Assembly (NCBI GenBank): GCA_963576475.1
Contig: OY754974.1
Location: 7,855,974-7,919,973, forward strand
Direction of reading: 5' to 3'
DNA from: Molanna angustata
Taxonomy: Eukaryota; Arthropoda; Insecta; Trichoptera; Molannidae
Length of the DNA stretch: 64,000 nt
The position numbers and the translations under genes were made by a program. Below are positions 47,346 through 62,800 of the stretch, one piece after another. The notes under the pieces were generated by a model that saw only the letters and a list, made by a program, of their open reading frames with translations, did not search any database and had not been told where the DNA came from. Every line of letters starts with the position of its first letter. The stretch's first letter is position 1.

Positions 47346-49779
47346 ATGCTGTCATGTTACTTTATAAATCCTGGTTAGGAATAAGATAAAATTAAACAAT
47401 TCATATTTTTTTTAAACTAACACACTAAACTATTTTGCGCGCTGACAACATTTTATCATTTTGATAGCTTATATAGTAGACATCATTCCAAAAGAGCTTT
47501 TTTTGGTAAAAATTCGTGAATTAACAAGACACAGCCATACATAAAATGGTTGACGACGTAAATTTAAGTGATATATTTTAACGGGAAAATGGGTAAGTCC
47601 TATCGAAGTATTTTTACTTCACATAATATTTGTGGCAGATCATGGATTGATATAGATTTCTAAACAAAGATCATGTTTCTTTTCATAGGAAAGTCTGTAG
47701 TCAGAATATCCTATTTTTCCCGTCCCGTCCTGTATCGTTCTGAACCATTTTGATTAGGTTTCATTCACGTACCACACTCATTTCGTCCAGTTGTACATGT
47801 TATGTCTTTGTACTGTTTTCAACATCCTGCATTTATCATGAGACGACTCATATTGATTTTTTATCAATTTTTATCGACGAGAATGTGACCATATGATGAA
47901 TTTCTGGAAAGTTCTATCGAAGATGACTTGTGAAAAGAGGATTATGAATTTGAATTTCAACTGAGGATTTACTTGATGGATTTTATTGAGAGAGATTGAT
48001 TTGATAATTGAAAGGTGTATTATTCTTGTTGAATGAGGTGATCCAGGAGTTTATTTAGGAAATGTTATATTAACAATAAACTCCGAGAAGAACAACTTCA
48101 TGTTAATCTGTCCAAGAAGGAAATGATTTGGAGATTTGATGTGATATTGGATTTTGGACTGATTGTATGATGATGCCATTCACCATGATGAGTCACTACA
48201 ATGTTTGATGAACCACAATATGGACTACAGAATATTAAAAATTCATTCATACTTCATTCATCTCTGAAGGGGTGAAATCTGATGTATAGAGGTCACTGTA
48301 TAAGGAGAAGTGAAAACGACGTTGTCTCATCCTAGATTTCATTTATTTGCTATATTTGAAAATTAAAAATTGTAATATTTAGAGTGAGAAAAGCGTAGGT
48401 AGGATAATTTTATTTTGATTGTCTATCGGTGGATTTTCAAATTGTATAAAACTTAATATCAATCTCGTCCTTATTATTTGTTCGGTTCATTTAACATAAA
48501 ATTCCAATATAAAGAGAATTCTCTTTTAACGATTTACATTCTTTTGATGTTTTATACTTTCTAATACTTTACATTCTTTATTTTACTTACATTCTTTTAA
48601 AGTCAACATTCTTAATGTTTTATTCATTCATCGCATCATTTATTTAAAATGAAATAATTTCATTCATGTAGTTAGTTCAAGTAAATTTTATAAAATATTT
48701 AATGTTAAAATAAATGTTAATTTGATCTTAAAAATTTTTGTCTTTCTCTCAAGAATTCTAGCAACAAGTCTATTTCTTTACATTTGATTTTGATTATTAA
48801 TATAATATTTTTTTTCTTTTAATTATTTTATTTCTTATTTGGTCTCATTCAAATTTATGACGAGATAGAACCCCTGAGAGTCATTGTAAGCACTAGTTAT
48901 GGCAGCAGAGACTTTTGCTATACTATCACTGAGCTACTGGTGAACGATGACAGTGGAATTGGATCCTGTAATAGGTCAAGCTCTCCAAAACCACTCCGTC
49001 GCAATGCATACAAATTACATACAAATATTTGTTTTTTTTACTGATTATACACTCCAGAAATCCAAATTTTCCTCTGATCCAGCACTATATACGTACATCC
49101 ATTAGTGCTGGATTAGTGAGATTGTTCTGTATTTATATTTTGTATTTTTTACCTATACTAAATTTCTAATATTTTTTTTTTCAGAAATATATCTATGTCA
49201 TCTATTGAAGAATGCACATTAATATTTATTTATCAATATATATGATCATAAATCTTTTGACAACGGATATGAAAAAGAACTCACGGTACCTGTGGATTGG
49301 CATTCGGATGGGACACGACATCTAGAGATGACTCTCATCTTTTAGGCACGCAATCGACTGTCACGTATACGTGATGCTCTCTTTAAAAAGGTTAAAATAT
49401 TTCAACGATTCGAGTAAATCCAAGTACCCAAATTAGACTATGTGTCAATATAAATAACATCAATTATTAATTTGATTGTAAGAAGTATTCTTGTAAATAG
49501 GGTATAATAATATAATATAGTAAAAAGTATGGTCTTTCAGCTTAATATATTGATCATCCAATTTTGTCGTTTAAATTCAGTGATGGAATAGTCCAACCTA
49601 TCTGTTGCCAGAATTTAATCTTGTTGAAAAGTTTGTGTCAATAATATTTGAATATATTTTTATTGAAATACTAGTGATTAGGATAAAGACCTCATTTTTA
49701 TCTATTGTTCTGCCATAGACTGCATTTTATGTATTTTTTTATTACATTTTTTTTGTTCCCTAGATGCATAATACAGTTC
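47346..49779. other. Intergenic AT-rich DNA, nothing identified
   Basis: No protein-like frame and no clear repeat ends. A short inverted similarity around TCCAGCACTA / TAGTGCTGGA occurs at 49078-49120. Confidence 0.35.
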
Positions 49780-52125
49780 TGTTCTTATATGAGTCTTGAA
49801 AGCAAGCGTGATAACGCACTACTTTTGACCTGTTCTTATATGAGTCTTGAAAGCAGGCGTGAAAACGCACTACTTTTGACCTGTTCTTATATGAGTCTTG
49901 AAAGCAGGCGTGAAAACGCACTACTTTTGACCTGTTCTTATATGAGTCTTGAAAGCAGGCGTGAAAACGCACTACTTTTGACCTGTTCTTATATGAGTCT
50001 TGAAAGCAGGCGTGAAAACGCACTACTTTTGACCTGTTCTTATATGAGTCTTGAAAGCAGGCGTGAAAACGCACTACTTTTGACCTGTTCTTATATGAGT
50101 CTTGAAAGCAGGCGTGAAAACGCACTACTTTTGACCTGTTCTTATATGAGTCTTGAAAGCAGGCGTGAAAACGCACTACTTTTGACCTGTTCTTATATGA
50201 GTCTTGAAAGCAGGCGTGAAAACGCACTACTTTTGACCTGTTCTTATATGAGTCTTGAAAGCAGGCGTGAAAACGCACTACTTTTGACCTGTTCTTATAT
50301 GAGTCTTGAAAGCAGGCGTGAAAACGCACTACTTTTGACCTGTTCTTATATGAGTCTTGAAAGCAGGCGTGAAAACGCACTACTTTTGACCTGTTCTTAT
50401 ATGAGTCTTGAAAGCAGGCGTGAAAACGCACTACTTTTGACCTGTTCTTATATGAGTCTTGAAAGCAGGCGTGAAAACGCACTACTTTTGACCTGTTCTT
50501 ATATGAGTCTTGAAAGCAGGCGTGAAAACGCACTACTTTTGACCTGTTCTTATATGAGTCTTGAAAGCAGGCGTGAAAACGCACTACTTTTGACCTGTTC
50601 TTATATGAGTCTTGAAAGCAGGCGTGAAAACGCACTACTTTTGACCTGTTCTTATATGAGTCTTGAAAGCAGGCGTGAAAACGCACTACTTTTGACCTGT
50701 TCTTATATGAGTCTTGAAAGCAGGCGTGAAAACGCACTACTTTTGACCTGTTCTTATATGAGTCTTGAAAGCAGGCGTGAAAACGCACTACTTTTGACCT
50801 GTTCTTATATGAGTCTTGAAAGCAGGCGTGAAAACGCACTACTTTTGACCTGTTCTTATATGAGTCTTGAAAGCAGGCGTGAAAACGCACTACTTTTGAC
50901 CTGTTCTTATATGAGTCTTGAAAGCAGGCGTGAAAACGCACTACTTTTGACCTGTTCTTATATGAGTCTTGAAAGCAGGCGTGAAAACGCACTACTTTTG
51001 ACCTGTTCTTATATGAGTCTTGAAAGCAGGCGTGAAAACGCACTACTTTTGACCTGTTCTTATATGAGTCTTGAAAGCAGGCGTGAAAACGCACTACTTT
51101 TGACCTGTTCTTATATGAGTCTTGAAAGCAGGCGTGAAAACGCACTACTTTTGACCTGTTCTTATATGAGTCTTGAAAGCAGGCGTGAAAACGCACTACT
51201 TTTGACCTGTTCTTATATGAGTCTTGAAAGCAGGCGTGAAAACGCACTACTTTTGACCTGTTCTTATATGAGTCTTGAAAGCAGGCGTGAAAACGCACTA
51301 CTTTTGACCTGTTCTTATATGAGTCTTGAAAGCAGGCGTGAAAACGCACTACTTTTGACCTGTTCTTATATGAGTCTTGAAAGCAGGCGTGAAAACGCAC
51401 TACTTTTGACCTGTTCTTATATGAGTCTTGAAAGCAGGCGTGAAAACGCACTACTTTTGACCTGTTCTTATATGAGTCTTGAAAGCAGGCGTGAAAACGC
51501 ACTACTTTTGACCTGTTCTTATATGAGTCTTGAAAGCAGGCGTGAAAACGCACTACTTTTGACCTGTTCTTATATGAGTCTTGAAAGCAGGCGTGAAAAC
51601 GCACTACTTTTGACCTGTTCTTATATGAGTCTTGAAAGCAGGCGTGAAAACGCACTACTTTTGACCTGTTCTTATATGAGTCTTGAAAGCAGGCGTGAAA
51701 ACGCACTACTTTTGACCTGTTCTTATATGAGTCTTGAAAGCAGGCGTGAAAACGCACTACTTTTGACCTGTTCTTATATGAGTCTTGAAAGCAGGCGTGA
51801 AAACGCACTACTTTTGACCTGTTCTTATATGAGTCTTGAAAGCAGGCGTGAAAACGCACTACTTTTGACCTGTTCTTATATGAGTCTTGAAAGCAGGCGT
51901 GAAAACGCACTACTTTTGACCTGTTCTTATATGAGTCTTGAAAGCAGGCGTGAAAACGCACTACTTTTGACCTGTTCTTATATGAGTCTTGAAAGCAGGC
52001 GTGAAAACGCACTACTTTTGACCTGTTCTTATATGAGTCTTGAAAGCAAGCGTGATAACGCACTACTTTTGACCTGTTCTTATATGAGTCTTGAAAGCAG
52101 GCGTGATAACGCACTACTTTTGACC
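49780..52125 (+). repeat. Minisatellite: 46 tandem copies of a 51-bp unit derived from a LINE
   Basis: The unit starts TGTTCTTATATGAGTCTTGA and encodes 17 residues (CSYMSLESRRENALLLT) in the frame that continues into the LINE at 52126. Units 2 to 44 are identical. Unit 1 and unit 45 carry AAGCAAGCGTGATAACG instead of AAGCAGGCGTGAAAACG, and unit 46 is intermediate. Because the unit length is divisible by three and it contains no stop, both strands show very long open frames. These are not evidence of a gene. MSLESRRDN corresponds to the LESRR-type motif lying just before the conserved FKIFNNLI block of LINE proteins. Confidence 0.95.
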
Positions 52126-53517
<1,392 letters not shown>

Positions 53518-53821
53518 TTAACCCTTTGAACGCGTAAATCGACTAAAGTCGCCCGATTTTTTTTCCCCTTTCGACGCGTAAATCGACTATAGTCTATGGC
53601 TTGTAAAAAACGTTGCCTTTGGATGCGAAAAAAATATAAAAAAAATATATTTAAATAAAAATTTTTGAGCCCCCCTCCCCCCAAAATATACCGTGACAAT
53701 TATTTTTTTGGTGTATTAAATCAAGATATTGATTAAAAGGAATTTTATAGAATACTTTATTTTTTATTGAAAATTTATCGGATCAAATTTTATTTTTTGC
53801 TTAACGCGTTCAAAGGGTTAA
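53518..53821. mobile_element. piggyBac-type MITE with TTAA target
   Basis: TTAA on both sides, with ends CCCTTTGAACGCG and CGCGTTCAAAGGG. The motif is partly repeated just inside the left end (CGACGCGTAAATCGACTATA). No transposase. TTAA duplication plus CCC/GGG ends is the piggyBac pattern. Confidence 0.8.
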
Positions 53822-56800
53822 ATATTTCGATACTCTAAATTTACAGATGCTTAAATTTTATAAATAAATTTAAAACTTATTTTATTGTTTTTGAGGTATG
53901 TTAAAAAACAACTTTCAATTTATCCATCTTAGCATAGATCAGCGTAGATCAAATAGTTTCTTCCAAACTGACAACACTAAGAAATCTTACCAATACAAAG
54001 ATAAAAAAGGAATTATTTAGTGAAATGGTCTATACCTTTGGTGATAAATGTAAATTTACATATGCTGTGAAAAACTGTGAGTGACTTGAGTGCGTGATGA
54101 TTTAAGAAATGGCTATCTTTGTGTCATGTTTCCAATATGCAATTTATTCAATATTATTTTCCACAATCTCCATTTATATTTAATTTTACTTTTACATAAT
54201 TTAACTTTTTTTTAATCTGTCTTGTTTTTGTTTGGTGTATTATGATTTTCGTAACACAAAACTAGTCTAAAAAATATATTAAAATCAAAGCTACTAAAGG
54301 TTTTATTCTTATATATCTTGAGACTAGCGTTCACAGATCCGCATCGTACAGATCAGACAAATGCTTCCACTGATGGACATCATAAATATCGCATGCATTG
54401 GAACGTCGGCAATGTCGACACCGTTGCCCGGAGAAGCAAAAATTCAATGTCTGGTTATGACATCATAAGGATTGCCTATCATTGGACTCACTCCCCTCAT
54501 TTTTGGTATGCGCATTTTCCCAAATCCATACGATGCCGATATATGAATGTTTACCATAAAACTCTTATTTAATTAACCTAGTTTTAGAATCCCATATTAT
54601 GTGATGTTAATAAAACTATATATTACTATTTATAAGCTTACAATTATATTCTATACTACTTGTAATTTGTAATAGATATTTATTTTATTGATATTATATT
54701 AAAATTTACAAAAAAAATATGAAGTTTCATTAGATTTCCCCTTATCTTAGTGGATAAAATAATGCATAATTTAATAAATAAGTAAATTATAGTATAACTG
54801 ACTGCCAGACTCATTTTCAATGTACATATTTCTTACTTCAATTCATGTCCATTCATCGTCCTATACACACGTTCCTTTCTTATTTTCTGAATTTTATTGG
54901 CAAATTTTCAATAAAAAATAAAGTATTCTATAAAATTACTTTTATTTTTTTTTAATCAATATCTTGATTTAATACACCAAAAAATAGTTATCACGTTATA
55001 TTTTGGAGGAAGGGGGGCTCAAAAAATTTAATTTAAATATTTTTTTCGCATCCAAAGGTAATGTTTTTTACAAGCCATAGACTATAGTTGATTTACGTGT
55101 TCAAAGGGTTAATTTAATTTTAACTCGAGTATGTTACACATAAGATGAATATTGTCAAATTAAGATGAGGTAGGGATAAAAAAATACAATTAAATACCTA
55201 TAAATCTATTTAATAATACTTCTATTGTAAAAGGATATAAAATATAACTATATTTACTGTTATCACAGTCATAAATACATTTAAGGACGGAATTTGCTAC
55301 TATTTTAAGATCTATGATATATATCAAAAAATACAAATCATTTTACCTTAGACATAATATAAAGGTTCTTAGATCCTTAATTTAATCCTTGTAAGCATGT
55401 ATCATTCACCCTTGTTTGGAAGACTTAAATAGTCACATAAAATATCAATGTTAGGATTTTTTTTAATATAGTATCCTATTATTTTTTTGACTAATACATT
55501 ATTAAGATATTAAATACAGGAGACCTAGATTACCCAATTTGTCAGACATAGAGTGCTGCCACTTGTAGTCTGGAATTTCTGGAAGAATACCTTGTAACCT
55601 GGCAAATTATGATAACAGGGACATGTATAAAAATCCAACAAACAAGCAACAACTTGTTATTTCATGAATTAACAAATCATTGTCGCATCTAAGTACATTC
55701 AGAAGTGGCATGTCAGATTACAGGGGGGTTTCGGATTATAGAGGAACCGTATTTCTGAGTGTACTGTACTTCTAAACTTAATATTAAAAATTAATTGAAA
55801 AATCAGTCTTAACCAAAAATATTTCGATTGAAAATAACTAAGGTTATGCCAAATTTTTAGATTCAGAGGATACTACAAGTCTAAGACCCGAATGCACAGT
55901 CCTAGATAACTAAATACTAACCTCACTGGAGTATTTAGTATTCTTAAGTAAGTAATTGCGTTACAGAGACATCACTAACTAAATACTACGCCAAACTTAA
56001 GGTCGATGATGTAGCATTTCATATTATTGCGAATGAAAAAAAGAGATAGATAGTTTTCTATGGGCTAAGACTGATGTTTAAAATGTTCTTTTTGTCATAA
56101 CACCACAAACACATGCAACTAAGCTTACACTGACAGCTCGATATCACAATTTTTCTGAAATTCCAGCGAATTTTCGGCATCTCGTATAGATCGCTGAATA
56201 CTCTGTTTTGTATTTCATTTGACAAAATTACTAAATACATATTTGACAAAGTCACTAAAATCATCATCCATCGAAAATATCTCGTATTTTATTACTAAAC
56301 CACTCGTAAGGTTCCTCACGATCAACCTTACTCTTTAGCCGTTCGCAAATGTTAGATATGTCTCTGCAATGCAATTCTCATACAAAAAATTCATAGCATC
56401 CTCCAGTTAGGAAGCCACGTGATCTCATAACTTAAGTGAGCGAATGTTCAATGAAAACATGATTAGTATTTATAATTTAGTATTTAGGTCGGACTCTTCA
56501 TTTTTACCTAAGAGTACAAACTACTATTTCCATTATGCTGATTGTAGCTACATTCTAAACAGTTATACAAACTGTAATATATCACATGATTTTGACATAT
56601 TTTTCAAAGTAATGTGTGGATAACGTCTTATTAACTCTAAAATTATAGAATAATTCATCTTTAACTTTGAGTTACCAGTTACCAAATTACAAATAGTGAT
56701 GTTTGATTACAACAGATGATAAGTTTGGTCACCTCACACATTAAATAGAAAGCATCAACAAATAAAACTATTTTCACATTGTGATACTTCACAGATACTT

Positions 56801-56868
56801 GGGACTGTTACAAACTACAGATTATAGCCAAATCGATATTCACTAAAAAATATGTAGAAAATATTTGG
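53822..56868. other. Intergenic DNA between MITEs and the 3' end of the inturned-like gene
   Basis: Apart from the MITE at 54905, nothing is identified. The last few hundred bases before 56869 are expected to be the 3' UTR of the minus-strand gene. Confidence 0.35.
54905..55112. mobile_element. Second piggyBac-type MITE copy, inverted and truncated
   Basis: Reverse of 53518-53821: AATCAATATCTTGATTTAAT, ACGTTATATTTTGGAGGAAG, TTTACAAGCCATAGACTATA, ending TGTTCAAAGGGTTAA at 55112. The other end does not show the CCCTTTGAA motif, so the copy is incomplete. Confidence 0.7.
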
Positions 56869-59800
56869 TCAGTAATTTAGTCCTAGCCTAAATGCGATTT
56901 CGACAATGTTTTGTGGCACTGAATCGTGGTAACAGACATATACTTCCGAAGATTGCTGATTTTCAAACAGGCGTCTGAAAAGTAAAAGGATGTTATTAAA
57001 ATTTTGACTACAGTTTTATAGACAAAAGTTACAGTTTTAAAAGATGTCTCTTAATAAAGATATTAATTCATTCATTCATTCATACCATTACGGCATATCC
57101 CACAATGTGGGATAACCAGCGTAAGGTGTGCGGGTGTGCATTGCCTTATAAAAGGGAGTACAACACATCTGTGTATGCCCACACACCAGTCTCGTCTCAC
57201 CTAAAAAGGCACTTCATTCAGAATGGGTGGTGAACCTCATTGCTGAACTATGTCAGATGTCATTGTGGCCTGATGTATTTTCGATTACCCGGCTCTTACG
57301 GGACACTCGAAAACAATAATAGAAAAGAGTGGAAGCACTATTCTAAGCCGGTGCCTCACAGCTAAAAAAAAATATTAATAAAGAGAAATTATTAAAAATA
57401 TTATATTCTCTTTATTAAAAGATATTAATAAAGAGAATATAATAAGATATTATTCTTAATAAAGATATTCATACCCGACAACCCAATATGTGAAGGTGTC
57501 TGTTACTTTCTTATTAGAAGAGCTATTGAGATATTCCGCAGGTACGTCAAAAAGGATTCCATGTTCTTTGATTGCCACTAAAGACTTGTTGACAGAACTT
57601 GACGGTGACAACAATTTCTTAAATCTACAATCAAAACAGATTTATTGTACAAGTAAACACTGAAATCAGGGACATACAGAACTTCTGTATTCACTTTTTG
57701 TGCATCACAATGTACACAAATCATACCTTTAATGGAGTTTCCATATAAATCCTGTTTCAGGAAATCATATTTTACAAACAATTAAAGTCATCTATTGAAA
57801 AATTGTATAAAGTATTAAAATCTTTTATAATATTAATAATAATGAACACTTCCTTGCACCCTGCGCAAGTAGCGAGTTTATGGAAATTTCTTCCAACTAA
57901 CCAGTGTTTCCAACCCAGAGAAGCAATATTAGCGTGAGAAATAAATTTAAATAAATTTCTCCTCTGATGGGAATCGAACCCAGGACGCCTGCACCGAAAC
58001 TGAACGGCTTACCAACTGTGCCACGGCGGTCGGTTTTATACTGTCGGTACTAATACATTGATTGATGTCACCACTAGATGGCAATAAATATTAATTATAT
58101 TTTTGCTTTTAAATCTACTGGATTACAGTGTGAGTAAATGTTTTTATTATTTCAGTATGTGGTTGACTGGTAGAAATTGCCTGAAAGCAATATGTCACAT
58201 AAATAAATTTTATTATTATGTGTTACTATAGTATTCAATAGTAGTATAATATATATAGTCTTTAATCTTGTAAGTATATAGTATTTAATCTTGTAATTAT
58301 GGTATATGAAGGATGCATAGAGAATGGACTGAAGATGAATGACAGCAAATCAAAGGCAATAGTCTTTGAAGAGTGAAAGCAAAACAGCGTGTAAAATAAA
58401 AGAAGAGAACGAATGGTTCGAGCAAGTCGATGGACATTGTCTATCTGAGAAGCATGCTTCAATGGAGTGGACGGATTGATAAGGAGATCGAAAGTAGAGT
58501 TATGGCAGGAAAAAGAGTGAATGGGAGCACTTAGACAAGTTATGAATAATCACAACATATCAAAGAAAGCTAAAGCCAAATTCATAACGTTACCTTAGTG
58601 CCAAACTTGATGTATGCAAGTGAAAACTGGACATGGCAGAAGTTGTACGAAAGCAAAATAAATGCATTTGAAATGAGATTGTTAAGAAGAATCTGTAATA
58701 GATAGAACAACAATGTACGTCAAGGTAAGAAATGAATGATGTTTGACAGGGTAAGATGAAAAATCTCTTAAATTATTAGAATAAAAGTGAACACATTGAG
58801 ATGGTTTGGCCACATGGGGAGAATGAATAAGGAACGCCCGACGAAGAAAATATATAGTACGAACAGGAAGAAATGAGAGGTCGGGGCCGCCCAAGAAAGG
58901 GATGGCACAACCGTGCGAAAGATATTCTCGAAAAACGGAAAATGCCGAATAGAAGCATAAACAAACGAAAATGCCGACCGCCGTGGCACAGTTGGTAAGC
59001 CGTTCGGTTTCTGTGCGGGCGTCCTAGGTTTGATTCCCAGCAGAGGAGAAATTTATTTAAATTCATTTCTCACGCTAATGTTGCTTCTCTGGGCTGGAAA
59101 CACCGGTTAGTTGGAAGAAATTGCCATACGGAAATAAAATCACTACTTGCGCAGGGTGCAAGGAAGTGTTCATTATTATTATTAAAATGTATGAGACGAT
59201 GAATGAATGTTGTTGAGGTGACGGATGCGTGCCAGGATAGAAAAATGTGGCAATTCAGTTCTCTGTACCTACCCCGCGAGGGACATGGCGTGATAGTATG
59301 TATTATAGTATTTATGTTGTAAAGCTCCATATTAGGTTTTTTGTTTAATCAAATAAATTGATTACAGTTTCACATCATGTATTTTCCTTTTGACAGGTTA
59401 ATTCTGAGAAAGGGCCTAGTCAGCCAAAACAGTCATCCTGTCTAAAGGAAAATAGTGGAACTGTAATGATAGATTCCTATTCTTTGAAGAGATTGGGTAC
59501 ATTATTATTTACCTGAGGGTGTTTTGCAGCAGTGTGTGAATTTTTTGACTTGCTTTCCTAAAATTGTCCAAGATGTGTTTGTACAAAATACTATCGGTGT
59601 GTTTCTGTACATCGATAGTTGGTGCCAAGAGTACGCTTCGTTCAGAATCCATCCTCACAAAGTGAAAACAGACATTTTCTACTCCAGCTGATATCCTGTA
59701 AAAAAATTCAAATTAAAAACTAACAACTAAAGTCAACGTCATTAGAAGTAAATTATAAATGATCTTACTTGGTAGGAAAGACAACATCCATCTTATCCAA

Positions 59801-62800
59801 AAGAGACTGACTTAAGTCTGACATATCATAACTTCCGCTGTATTGACTATTGGCCTAAAATAAAGGAAAATATAAATGATAAGGTACATTTTTGTTTAAT
59901 TCTTTGTGTCAAAACTCATGTTGTTTCATCAAATTTCATTATTAAATTGATAAGATGCCAACTTTATAAATTACTAACAAACCTATTTTTAATCGAAGTA
60001 TGTAATATATAAAATTATTAAGTAGTATAAATAAAAATGAATGATAATACCTCACATCCATCCCATTCTGCATCAGAATCTGATGAGAGTGAATTTCTGT
60101 TATGTTTTTGTTCTCTTTCTCTAAGCACCTTTCTACCTTCAACTCTTTCCTCACTGACTTCACTAAAAGTGTAAATGAAAATTGTTATGAAATCAATTTA
60201 CAATAAATTTGATACAAGAATGTAAAACAAGCAAAATACAGAGTATGTATCTCTCGCTCCATTTAAGTGAAACACAGAATATTGCTACTGTACTAATGCC
60301 ATCATTAAAAGTGCACTTCATGTTAATGTTGGTACGACTGTCAGTCAAATTAAGTGAATAATGTTGCCATATCTCCAAATTAAGTTATTGTAATCTCATA
60401 TTTGAATTTTTTTTTTTAAAAAATGAATATGTTCTTGTAGTAACAAGTACATATACATTCCCTAAATGCTTGTTCACCTATGTGAATGAAATCGGTCGTG
60501 GCAGGATTCAAACTCGCAACCACTGGATTACAAAGCCAGCGCGCTAACCGCTGTGCCACCACCCATCTAAAACAATCGGAAATCATTTTAAAAGAAAATA
60601 ATTGGAAATTTATACGATAGAATGAAGCATGTCTTCTTTAATTATTTTAAACAAAACACTTATTTTATTAACGATTTGTGCAGATTTATCAGAAATAACT
60701 TATGCAAATATTACGAAAGAAGAAAAAATCTCTAATTGTAGAGAATATCCTGTTTTTAAAGTATAACAACACCAAATGTTATCATACCAATTTAACCACA
60801 AAGTGCATTTTTAAATTAAACACACTCTGCTGTACTCACAAAACCAAAGTTTACACTATTTCACAATAGATAACATATATTCTAACATTTAATAAACTAC
60901 TTTTTTAATAAAAAGAAAAAAATCTTTTTAATCAGGAATTCTCAATTGGATTTCAGATAATAATATTTTAAATAATTATTAGTACAGTTTGAAACGTCTA
61001 TGTTTATTGAATTTTTATTTCGAGTTAGGTACCACAATTCATCATTGAAATCAGTCTTTTGAATTCTATGGTTATTGTTACAATTTTTATTCCATTTGTT
61101 TGGTCAAATATGCAAAAACTGACCATAGACACATTCTATTAATAAAATATTACCTAATGCTTTTTTGACTTTCAGAATCTTCTGAAAAGGTCTGATCCAA
61201 GTTGGGCATAGACACAGCAGCATTAGTGTTTTGAGACTTTATCCACTGACTACCACCAATGTTAGATTGTGACTGACTTGATGATGAAGTATTGAGAGAA
61301 TCGTCGTTTCCCAATATGTTGGAAGAACTATTATTGATCTGTTCGCTGGAATGATGAGACCTTTTCAGAATCGACTGGATTTCTGGAGACTTTTTAGATA
61401 TTGGCGAAGGAGCCTTTTTTGTAAATGCTGCTGTAAAACCTAAAACAATTAAATCAACACTGTTAATTTTAATTCAATAAAGTTTTGAGAAGTAAACAAA
61501 GATGATGTTTATTTAGGCATACAAAATGAATAGTTAAAAAAATAATTGTATTCCTACCAGATGAATCTTTAGCTGTTCTGTTGGATGGCAATAGATGATC
61601 TGGTTGTGTAAGGACTTGAGGTCTAGCATTGCAGGGAAACCATTGCTGTAGAAACTTGTCCAGACCTACATCTACTAAAAGCTCCAGGCAGCTCTCGCAC
61701 TCTTCAACATAAAATGGCTCAGGATAGATCGTTCCTGTGGCCTGCATCATATTTTATCAGACTTCAATAATCATCAGCATCATATTTTATCAAACTTCAA
61801 TAGTCATCAGAGCAATATTTTATCAAACTTCAATAGTCGTTAGCATCACATTTTATCAAACTTCAATAATCATCAGAATGAGTTTGAATCCTGCCTCGAC
61901 CAATTTACTTCAACTCTAGCACATGCATTTATGCATAATTTGGGGAATGCTATGTACTTGTTACAAGGACATATTCATTATTTTTATTAAAAAAGATACC
62001 TAATTCTGCGTCACAGTTTCTGTATGATATTTTTCAAAGTGATTCCAGAAGTAGTTAATCAAGTTGATAAATATAACTTCCTTCTGTTCTCAAACCTATT
62101 TGATCAAGCTTGTAAAAAACCGTATCAGGTCCCCCCGACGTTGGCGATCACTCTGGAGAATGGCTCTCTATCCTGCGCCGTTCAGACCAGCTCTCCCACC
62201 TGCGTTATTCCAGTCCACTGTCGGATATTGCGCAGTCAAGACATTTGTCTTCTCCCAACTCCACGACGTCCCTCAATCTCGCCCTGTATTATTAGCTGCA
62301 ATAATTGATACCTTTCTCCTCGCAGAATTAATATCAAAGTGTACCTATGTTTAAATCAGTGATGAAATTAACGTGGTTTAACCAACTTTATCCTATTTCA
62401 TATATAGAAACAATAAGAAAATCAAATTGAATGAAAGTCTCGCATGCTTGTTTCATATCTATTGTAAAAATATTGAGAATGAATCATAAAATATGCTTAG
62501 GATAAACTAAAAATATACCTTGACTGTCGCTCCACCAGCCTCCAGTAATGTAACAAGAAGTAATTTTCCTTTTCCAATTATTACAATAAACCATCTGCCT
62601 GAAGGTAGCCTGAAATAACAAAAAAAAAAAGAAATTTAATTGAATACATGATTGAGTCTATATTTTGGGAAATGTTCATCCCCACCTCCACCCGTGCTCA
62701 GTGGCGTAGTTACCCAACAGCAGGGCCATGAAAAGCATGAGGTCTCAGCTTGAAAGGGGACCCAACTATGTAAACACGATATGAATAAATAATTATCAAT

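Noticed and set aside
49760..52114. A 784-codon open frame on the opposite strand of the array
   Set aside because: It is a shadow of the 51-bp repeat. It begins and ends at the array and has no non-repeat protein sequence.
49780..52125. Possible CRISPR-like array
   Set aside because: Units are contiguous direct repeats without spacers, in an insect genome.
55690..55760. Possible pogo/Tigger-type terminus (GGATTATAGAGGAACCGTAT)
   Set aside because: No partner inverted end could be found within a plausible distance.
60490..60564. Functional tRNA-Thr gene
   Set aside because: The A box, B box and an anticodon-like arm are present, but the acceptor stem does not pair and a SINE body follows.
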